The position numbers were made by a program, and so were the translations under genes. From Sneathiella sp. (GTDB lineage: Bacteria > Pseudomonadota > Alphaproteobacteria > Sneathiellales > Sneathiellaceae), in NCBI GenBank assembly GCA_002732675.1, contig NVRR01000167.1, forward strand, positions 1-7,112: a DNA stretch of 7,112 bases, in the 5' to 3' direction. Every line of letters begins with the position of its first letter. Positions within the stretch are counted from its first letter, which is position 1. The notes below the pieces were generated by a model. It saw only the letters and a list, made by a program, of their open reading frames with translations. It searched no databases and was not told where the DNA came from. Shown one piece after another: positions 1-4,428 of the stretch.

Positions 1-663
1 GGGTTTTTCGATTTTCGCCATCACGGCGGCACGGCCAGCAACAATTTTTTTGACCTCGGCGATATCTTCAGCCCGCTGCACAAAGCTGAGGGCAATCCAG
101 TCAACTCCCAACGAAAGGGCAAAATCGAGATCTCGACGATCTTTGTCGGTCAGCGCGCTGATTTTAATCACAGCATTGGGAATATTGACGCCCTTGCGAT
201 CGGAAAGCTTGCCGCCAACTGTCACTTCACAGTCGACAAAATCATCACCTGTCGCGGTCACTTTAAGTTTAAGTTTGCCATCGTCCAGCAGCAGCATACT
301 GCCTTTTTCGAGAGAGTTGAGAACGGCCGGATGCGGCAGGGACGTCCGCGTGGCATCTCCGGGCTTTTCGTTAAGATCAAGCCGAAAAGCGTCGCCGTTT
401 TTCAGATCAACCGGTCCATCCGCGAACGTGCCAATGCGAATTTTTGGCCCTTGCATATCGGCGAGAATGCCGATTGGCCGACCTTGTTTCTCCTCCAGCT
501 CGCGGATTTGATCATATCGCGCCTTATGGTCGTCATGGGTACCGTGACTAAAATTGAGACGAAATACATCGGCGCCAGCCATATGCAAAGCAGCAATCAT
601 CTCGGGCGTCGAGCTACTTGGGCCCAGGGTCGCAAGAATTTTTGTATTCCGTAATCGTCGCAT
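1..663 (-). CDS. pyk: Pyruvate kinase, N-terminal part (truncated by window edge)
   Basis: This gene encodes the glycolytic enzyme that transfers phosphate from phosphoenolpyruvate to ADP, giving pyruvate and ATP in the cytosol. The 221 visible residues start with the family signature TKILATLGP (7-15). They continue with R35 and NFSH (37-40) of the PEP/metal site, and DMQGPKIR (69-76), which leads into the lid (B) domain at roughly 72-170. LSDRKGVNIP (153-162) closes the lid. The visible part ends at MAKIEKP, where K217 is the expected catalytic lysine and E219 a metal ligand. About half of a usual 470-480 residue chain is present; the rest lies left of position 1. The ATG at 661-663 is preferred because an in-frame TAG lies three codons upstream with no start between; its Shine-Dalgarno is weak (GAAAAG). 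It is transcribed divergently from the amidohydrolase gene. A lysine replaces the usual glutamate in GPEIR (K74), which in this family goes with potassium independence. Confidence 0.96.
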   Translation of the reverse strand, partial: MRRLRNTKILATLGPSSSTPEMIAALHMAGADVFRLNFSHGTHDDHKARYDQIRELEEKQGRPIGILADMQGPKIRIGTFADGPVDLKNGDAFRLDLNEKPGDATRTSLPHPAVLNSLEKGSMLLLDDGKLKLKVTATGDDFVDCEVTVGGKLSDRKGVNIPNAVIKISALTDKDRRDLDFALSLGVDWIALSFVQRAEDIAEVKKIVAGRAAVMAKIEKP

Positions 664-802
664 AAGGCACTACTTTTCTGATCGGGTACCGGTCATGCTC
701 ATGGCACTAGGATGACCAGATTAATATATGTCTGTGAAGCTATTATTATTTTTCGCTGAGAAGCTAAACCTATCATTCGCAGACGGTAGAATAAAGAAAA
801 TT

Positions 803-831
803 AATATATACTTTTGTAAAGCAGGGCTAAA
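803..831 (-). promoter_or_regulatory. Weak candidate promoter for pyk
   Basis: Read on the minus strand, TTTAGC (831-826) is followed after 17 bases by TATATT (808-803). The -10 is good (5 of 6) but the -35 is poor (3 of 6). It would give a pyk leader of about 130 bases. It does not overlap the plus-strand candidate at 840-868, so the two would sit back to back. Confidence 0.22.
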
Positions 832-839
832 CACTTCAC

Positions 840-868
840 TTGTCTAATATCAGGCAGATCAATATATT
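840..868 (+). promoter_or_regulatory. Candidate sigma-70 promoter for the amidohydrolase operon
   Basis: TTGTCT at 840-845 matches 4 of 6 bases of the -35 consensus. TATATT at 863-868 matches 5 of 6 bases of the -10, and the spacer is exactly 17 bases. Transcription would start near 875 and leave a leader of roughly 97 bases before the GTG at 972. The setting is AT-rich, so chance matches are likely; this is an inference from sequence only. Confidence 0.38.
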
Positions 869-971
869 CTGTCGACATCTTTCATGGCATAATTATGTGT
901 CCTCAAAATAATATATCGTTTTGTTCGGTGCACATGGAATCCCAATGCCTGTTTTGTAGGATATTATATCA

Positions 972-1745
972 GTGACAGCATCTTCTGTTTTTGAAATCCA
1001 GAATCCCGATAGTTCGAACCGGTTGTTGTTTACGGTCGATCATGCCAGTCGCCATATTCCGACGTCTTATGACAACCTTGGTCTTGCGGACCCTTCGGTT
1101 TTGCATCGGCATATCGCCTGGGATATTGGGATTGAGGATGTGACGCGGCGATTGGCCGGGAAAGTTGACGGCGCGGCGGTCTATGCCCGTTTCTCACGGC
1201 TTTTACTGGATGCCAATCGCTATCCTGAGGATCCGGCATTGACGCCGATCATTAGCGACGGCGTCGAAATACCCCTTAATCAAAGCATCACGGCGCCCGA
1301 AAAAGAAAACCGGATCCAGACTTATTTTCGCCCCTACCATCGGGCGATCGAGGCATTGCTGGACGAAAAAGTGGAAGCCCATGGGGAGCCTTTGCTGATC
1401 TCCATGCATAGTTTCACGCCGGTCATGAATGATTTAGAACGTCCCTGGCATATTGGCGTTCTGTGGGATCAGGATGAGCGCGTCGCGGCTCCCATGTTGG
1501 ATATCCTCCGGCGCAACAGGACGCTTGTTGTTGGTGATAACGAGCCTTATTCGGCCCGCGATCCCCTTGGCTATACCATGTCGGCCCACGGCACTGACCG
1601 TAATATTCCCCATGTGGCTATCGAAATTCGGCAGGACCTGATCGATACCCATCAAGGGGCCGAGAAATGGGCCTGTATTATGGCGGATGCCATCTCGCAG
1701 CTCATGAAACAGCTCCCTTCCTCCATCAAGATATCTGAAGTATAA
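972..1745 (+). CDS. N-formylglutamate amidohydrolase family protein
   Basis: This is a 257-residue member of the FGase family (PF05013), whose namesake hydrolyses N-formyl-L-glutamate to formate and glutamate in histidine breakdown. Family motifs run the full length: VDHASRHIP (22-30), AWDIG (49-53), FSRLLLDANR (74-83), ISMHSFTP (143-150, H146 a likely metal or catalytic residue), GVLWD (162-166), NEPYS (190-194), SAHGTDRNIPH (204-214) and AIEIRQDLI (216-224). The length is normal for the compact alphaproteobacterial type, and no signal peptide is visible, so it should be cytosolic. The GTG start is chosen because an in-frame TAG lies at 957-959 and AGGA (958-961) sits ten bases upstream. It ends with two stop codons in tandem (TAA TAA). 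No hut genes are nearby, so the true substrate may be another N-acyl or amide compound. The ligase gene follows after 39 bases. Confidence 0.9.
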   Translation: MTASSVFEIQNPDSSNRLLFTVDHASRHIPTSYDNLGLADPSVLHRHIAWDIGIEDVTRRLAGKVDGAAVYARFSRLLLDANRYPEDPALTPIISDGVEIPLNQSITAPEKENRIQTYFRPYHRAIEALLDEKVEAHGEPLLISMHSFTPVMNDLERPWHIGVLWDQDERVAAPMLDILRRNRTLVVGDNEPYSARDPLGYTMSAHGTDRNIPHVAIEIRQDLIDTHQGAEKWACIMADAISQLMKQLPSSIKISEV

Positions 1746-1784
1746 TAAACGGGTGAGGGGTGGTCTTGGAGGGAGTGTGAATTT

Positions 1785-2927
1785 ATGAGTTTGCAAGAAC
1801 CGAGTTTTACCATTGGCATAGAAGAAGAGTATCTGCTGGTCGATCTGGAAACCCGGGAACTGGCTCAGGAACCTTCCGATAAGATATTGGCTGAATGTCA
1901 GGAACGATTGCCCGGACATATCGTCACACCAGAGTTTCTGCGTTCGCAATTGGAAATAGGCACCTGCGTTTGCCGGAATATTAGCGAAGCACGAAGCGCC
2001 CTTCATGAGCTGCGGGGAACCGTATCAGAAGTTGCCGCGCGCCACGGCCTGGGTTTGATGGCGGCCTCTGTGCATCCGTTCGCGGATTGGCAGGGCCTTA
2101 AACAGACCTCCAAAGAACGTTATGATATCATTGCACGGGATATGCAGGCGACGGTTCGGCGGATGATGATTTGCGGTATGCATGTCCATTGCGGGATCGA
2201 AGATCCGGAACTGCGTATTGACCTGATGAACCAGGCCTCCTACTTCCTGCCGCGCTTGTTGGCGTTAAGCACATCTTCTCCGTTTTGGCGCGGCGAAAAC
2301 ACCGGGCTTAAATCCTACCGCGTCAGCGTTTTTGATGCTCTGCCCAGAACCGGTATACCCGACCGCTTCGAAAGTTATGGCGAATTTCAACGGCTTGTCG
2401 ACACAATGGTTCAATCCGGCGCCATAGAAGACGGATCGAAATTGTGGTGGGACCTGCGTCCGTCTGCCAAATTCCCGACGCTTGAAATGCGATTGACAGA
2501 TGTTTGCCCCTTTGTTGAAGATAGCCTGTCCATTGCGGCGCTTTTTTCCTGTATCCTTCGGATGCTCTATCGATTGCGGCGGAATAATCAGCGCTGGCGC
2601 ATTTATCCGCAGACCCTGGTTGCAGAAAATCGATGGATCGCCCAGCGTTTTGGTGTTGAGGGCAAACTTATTGATTTTGGTATTCCGGCGCCGGTTCCTG
2701 CCACTGAACTGATCGAAGAAATCATCGGTCTTACGGCTGAGGATGCGGCGTTTTTGGGCTGCGAGAAGGAAGTCCAGCATACGCTGGAAATTGTCCGGCG
2801 CGGCACGTCTGCGGATCGTCAGCTGGCGCTGTACCGCGATTGTAAAGAAAAAGGCGACGATAATCGCGCTGCATTGGTAAAAGTCGTTGATCAGGTATTG
2901 AAAGAAACCATTTCAGGCATACAGTAA
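1785..2927 (+). CDS. Carboxylate-amine ligase, YbdK / glutamate-cysteine ligase 2 family
   Basis: This 380-residue enzyme belongs to the GCS2 family (PF04107; YbdK type), which uses ATP to join a carboxylate to an amine. E. coli YbdK has weak glutamate-cysteine ligase activity, and the physiological substrates of most members are unknown. Visible motifs are the N-terminal GIEEEY (11-16, metal and substrate acidic residues), SQLEIGT (54-60), GMHVHCG (131-137), TSSPFWRG (163-170), WWDLRPS (221-227) and LEMRLTD (233-239). The length is typical and every core motif is intact, so it should be active. The ATG at 1785 has a strong GGAGGG (1768-1773) eleven bases upstream. It lies 39 bases after the amidohydrolase and 31 bases before the DUF1244 start, which suggests co-transcription. 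Because a formal opposite (amide hydrolysis) sits directly upstream, I infer that the two act on related metabolites. The true gamma-glutamylcysteine role is not shown by the sequence. Confidence 0.92.
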   Translation: MSLQEPSFTIGIEEEYLLVDLETRELAQEPSDKILAECQERLPGHIVTPEFLRSQLEIGTCVCRNISEARSALHELRGTVSEVAARHGLGLMAASVHPFADWQGLKQTSKERYDIIARDMQATVRRMMICGMHVHCGIEDPELRIDLMNQASYFLPRLLALSTSSPFWRGENTGLKSYRVSVFDALPRTGIPDRFESYGEFQRLVDTMVQSGAIEDGSKLWWDLRPSAKFPTLEMRLTDVCPFVEDSLSIAALFSCILRMLYRLRRNNQRWRIYPQTLVAENRWIAQRFGVEGKLIDFGIPAPVPATELIEEIIGLTAEDAAFLGCEKEVQHTLEIVRRGTSADRQLALYRDCKEKGDDNRAALVKVVDQVLKETISGIQ

Positions 2928-2958
2928 GCATAAGCAGAATAATTAGATGAGGCAAAAA

Positions 2959-3252
2959 ATGGATCAGGAAACACTGGAATTAGAAGCCGCCGCGTATCGC
3001 CGTTTGCGGGATCATCTGCGGGGTCGCACCGACGTTCAGAATATCGATTTAATGAACCTTGGCGGTTTTTGCCGCAACTGTTTGGCCAATTGGTATATGG
3101 AGGCGGCAGCGGAGAAGGGCATTGAAATGGACAAGCTCGAAGCGCGCGAAATCGTCTACGGCATGCCGTTTGCCGACTGGAAAGCGAAATATCAGATCGA
3201 AGCCACGCCGGAACAAAAGGCAGCCTTTGCCGAGCAACAGCGCGATCACTGA
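2959..3252 (+). CDS. DUF1244 family protein
   Basis: This small soluble protein (97 residues from the chosen start) belongs to DUF1244 (PF06844), a conserved family of unknown function found mainly in Proteobacteria. The hallmark is MNLGGFCRNCLANWY (32-46), holding a CxxC pair (C38, C41) that could bind metal or act in redox chemistry. A second conserved block is EIVYGMPFADWKAKYQ, at roughly 70-85. Acidic, helical flanks (LELEAAAYRR at 6-15, EATPEQKAAFAEQQ near the end) fit an all-alpha fold. An ATG also exists four codons upstream at 2947. The start at 2959 is preferred because GAGG at 2949-2952 lies six bases before it, while 2947 has no good Shine-Dalgarno. It is 31 bases downstream of the ligase and probably in the same operon. 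No function can be assigned from sequence. Confidence 0.92.
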   Translation: MDQETLELEAAAYRRLRDHLRGRTDVQNIDLMNLGGFCRNCLANWYMEAAAEKGIEMDKLEAREIVYGMPFADWKAKYQIEATPEQKAAFAEQQRDH

Positions 3253-3377
3253 CATTTCCGTCCACCGCGTCTAAAAAATCTCAGAACGGGATGTACCTTG
3301 GCAGGTAAATAATGTTAAACCACCCTCCCGGAGATCATTCCGGTTGGCTCAGAAATTATTGACGAAGAGGTTAAGTT

Positions 3378-3677
3378 ATGGCGGACGTTGGCGGTGTCGC
3401 AGCGGATCATTTGCGGTCCTTTATTGAACGCATCGAACGGTTGGAAGAAGAAAAGAAGGGTATTGCCGACGATATCAAGGAAATCTTCGCCGAAGCCAAA
3501 GGCACGGGCTTTGACATAAAAGCCATGCGGGCTGTCATCCGGTTGCGTAAAATGGACAAAGCCGACATTCAGGAGCAGGAATATATGATCGATCTGTATA
3601 AACATGCCCTTGGCATGGCCGCAGACGAGACGCCGAATGATGAGACTGAAGAGCCGACGGCTGCCGCAGCGTTTTAA
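3378..3677 (+). CDS. gapR: GapR family nucleoid-associated DNA-binding protein (DUF2312)
   Basis: This 99-residue protein matches the DUF2312/UPF0335 family. Its Caulobacter member GapR binds AT-rich and overtwisted DNA ahead of replication forks and transcribing polymerase, and helps topoisomerases work there. The sequence shows a long charged N-terminal helix suited to coiled-coil dimerisation ([20 protein letters not shown], 7-26, continuing to about 40). A basic segment follows, [18 protein letters not shown] (44-61), matching the DNA-contacting and tetramer-forming region, then a third helix (63-80). The last 18 residues are an acidic, alanine-rich tail that looks disordered. The ATG has AAGAGG (3365-3370) seven bases upstream. 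It lies 125 bases after DUF1244, so it may have its own promoter, although I found no convincing -35/-10 pair there. DUF1244 and DUF2312 genes often lie near each other in Alphaproteobacteria, as far as I recall. Confidence 0.92.
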   Translation: MADVGGVAADHLRSFIERIERLEEEKKGIADDIKEIFAEAKGTGFDIKAMRAVIRLRKMDKADIQEQEYMIDLYKHALGMAADETPNDETEEPTAAAAF

Positions 3678-3680
3678 ACT

Positions 3681-3709
3681 AGGCTCACGGCTGGGTGACC
3701 TCTTGTATT
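3681..3709 (+). terminator. Possible rho-independent terminator after gapR
   Basis: Three bases after the gapR stop codon, AGGCTCAC (3681-3688) can pair with GTGACCT (3695-3701). The result is a seven-pair stem with one bulged C (3684) and a six-base loop. It is followed by CTTGTATT, which has five T in eight bases. The stem is short and the T tract broken, so it would be a weak terminator at best. Confidence 0.35.
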
Positions 3710-3715
3710 CAGATC

Positions 3716-3772
3716 TGCAATAATTAAGTGCAATAGGCTATCACAAATAATCCTATGGTGGTTTATTGCAAT
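3716..3772. repeat. Repeated TGCAATA motifs upstream of the orphan gene
   Basis: TGCAATAA (3716-3723) has an exact inverted copy, TTATTGCA (3763-3770), and a second direct copy, TGCAATAGG, lies at 3729-3737. A nested inverted pair, ATAGG (3733-3737) and CCTAT (3752-3756), could form an inner hairpin. The inverted copy is part of an eight-base palindrome, ATTGCAAT (3765-3772), ending ten bases before the ATG at 3783. The layout would suit an operator or a leader structure controlling the next gene, but no regulator can be named. Confidence 0.35.
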
Positions 3773-3782
3773 TGTTGGGGTC

Positions 3783-4100
3783 ATGAGGAAATTTTCGACG
3801 GACGCCGCAGGTTTTGCGGCGCTTACCGTGTCTGAACTTATTTTGCAGCAATGTGTTGTTAAGGGCCTGTTTACGGCGCCCGAGGCTCGGAATTTGTTAA
3901 ATACAGCCGTGCGTCGCCATCAAAACAGCGCCATCGGCAGTGATGAAAAAATTGCCCTAAATGATGAGGCCGCTGATCTTTTGGCGACTTTGTCCCAGGG
4001 TCTGGAGCCGCTTTTCCGCAAGTTCCCTGTTGAATGCCCCGACGCAGCCACAGAACCACTGCGCAAATCTAAGGAAACATGGGTCAGATTTCCAGATTAG
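3783..4100 (+). CDS. Hypothetical protein, 105 residues, unrecognised family
   Basis: I do not recognise this protein. It reads as a real small soluble product: a mixed-charge, mostly helical N-terminal half (TVSELILQQCVVKGLFTAPE, 15-34, then ARNLLNTAVRRHQN, 35-48), followed by NDEAADLLATLSQGLEPLFR (60-79) and a short polar tail. There is no signal peptide, membrane segment or metal-binding cluster; two scattered cysteines (C24, C85) are present. The ATG at 3783 is the only sensible start, but its ribosome site is poor (GGGG at 3777-3780, only two bases away), so initiation may be weak or use another codon. It lies 105 bases after gapR and follows a set of TGCAATA repeats. Its TAG overlaps the stop codon of the opposing DUF1272 gene (4097-4100), a tail-to-tail arrangement that fits two real genes. 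Any function would be a guess. Confidence 0.68.
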   Translation: MRKFSTDAAGFAALTVSELILQQCVVKGLFTAPEARNLLNTAVRRHQNSAIGSDEKIALNDEAADLLATLSQGLEPLFRKFPVECPDAATEPLRKSKETWVRFPD

Positions 4101-4333
4101 GCTTGTTTCTTCGCGAGCACCCGCTTGATGCTCTGCGGATATTTTTCCATCAAGGCTGCCGGGCGAACAGGGCGCAAGGTGAAATTGCCGCCGCAATTGG
4201 GGCAGACGCCCTTATGGATATCTTCTAAGCAATCAGCGCAGAAGGTGCATTCAAAGGTACAGATATAGGCGTCTTTCCCGCCATTCGGCAGGTCGGTATC
4301 ACAAGTTTCACAGTTCGGTCTGAGGTCCAGCAC
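4097..4333 (-). CDS. DUF1272 family cysteine-rich, probably zinc-binding protein
   Basis: This 78-residue protein matches the DUF1272 family: it begins LDLRPNCETCDTDLP (2-16) and carries the family core ECTFCADCLED, followed by GVCPNCGGNFTLRPVRP (42-58). Eight cysteines (C8, C11, C25, C29, C32, C35, C44, C47), three of the pairs in CxxC spacing, suggest two treble-clef or zinc-ribbon-like metal sites. This reading is by pattern, not proof. The C-terminus is basic (IKRVLAKKQA). The start is GTG at 4331-4333, with AAGGAG on the minus strand (4345-4340) six bases upstream. It lies 95 bases downstream of the indolepyruvate oxidoreductase stop on the same strand, with an inverted repeat between, so it could be a separate unit or a weakly coupled downstream gene. 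Its stop overlaps that of the convergent orphan gene. The biochemical function of the family is unknown to me. Confidence 0.88.
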   Translation of the reverse strand: MLDLRPNCETCDTDLPNGGKDAYICTFECTFCADCLEDIHKGVCPNCGGNFTLRPVRPAALMEKYPQSIKRVLAKKQA

Positions 4334-4387
4334 GGCAATCTCCTTTTCCCGCCTCTATAGCTTTGATCGGGAGATGGCGACAGGCCC

Positions 4388-4414
4388 AATTGGCCCCCAA
4401 AAGGGGAGCCAATT
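4388..4414 (-). terminator. Inverted repeat after the oxidoreductase gene, possible terminator
   Basis: AATTGGC (4388-4394) pairs perfectly with GCCAATT (4408-4414). After one mismatch, CCC (4396-4398) pairs with GGG (4404-4406), enclosing a small A-rich loop. The hairpin begins 14 bases past the stop codon of the minus-strand oxidoreductase, where a terminator would be expected. Neither side has a T run, so it is not a classical rho-independent terminator. It could instead protect an mRNA 3' end, or be a protein-binding site in front of the DUF1272 gene. Confidence 0.35.
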
Positions 4415-4428
4415 ATCCTTGAAATAGA

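Larger units (their letters stand above)
664..971. promoter_or_regulatory. AT-rich divergent intergenic region
   Basis: This 308-base non-coding stretch separates divergent pyk and the amidohydrolase gene, so it should hold promoters for both. A hand count gives about 34% GC over 721-960, well below the flanking genes. TTAATATAT occurs twice (721-729 and 802-810), with further ATATAT-like tracts near 861-868 and 908-916. I found no ORF worth calling, no tRNA and no recognisable riboswitch. Separate entries give the two best sigma-70-like matches. Confidence 0.6.

Noticed and set aside
50..654. Two overlapping plus-strand frames of 153 and 107 codons
   Set aside because: They are shadows of pyruvate kinase, which reads clearly on the minus strand. 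Serine-rich, low-complexity translation supports an artefact.
870..877. TGTCGACA palindrome in the divergent region
   Set aside because: A single eight-base palindrome without a second copy or extended symmetry gives no support for an operator.
1434..2006. 190-codon minus-strand frame across the amidohydrolase/ligase junction
   Set aside because: It is antisense to two well-supported genes, covers their intergenic gap and Shine-Dalgarno, and shows no recognisable domain.
2265..2780. 171-codon minus-strand frame
   Set aside because: It is antisense to the conserved core of the ligase; the translation is rich in Arg, Phe and Lys with no motif.
2947..2958. Upstream ATG for the DUF1244 gene
   Set aside because: It would add four residues but lacks a ribosome site; GAGG at 2949-2952 is positioned for the ATG at 2959.
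3328..3343. CCGGA/TCCGG inverted repeat between DUF1244 and gapR
   Set aside because: A five-pair stem with a six-base loop and no T tract is expected by chance and too weak to call a terminator.
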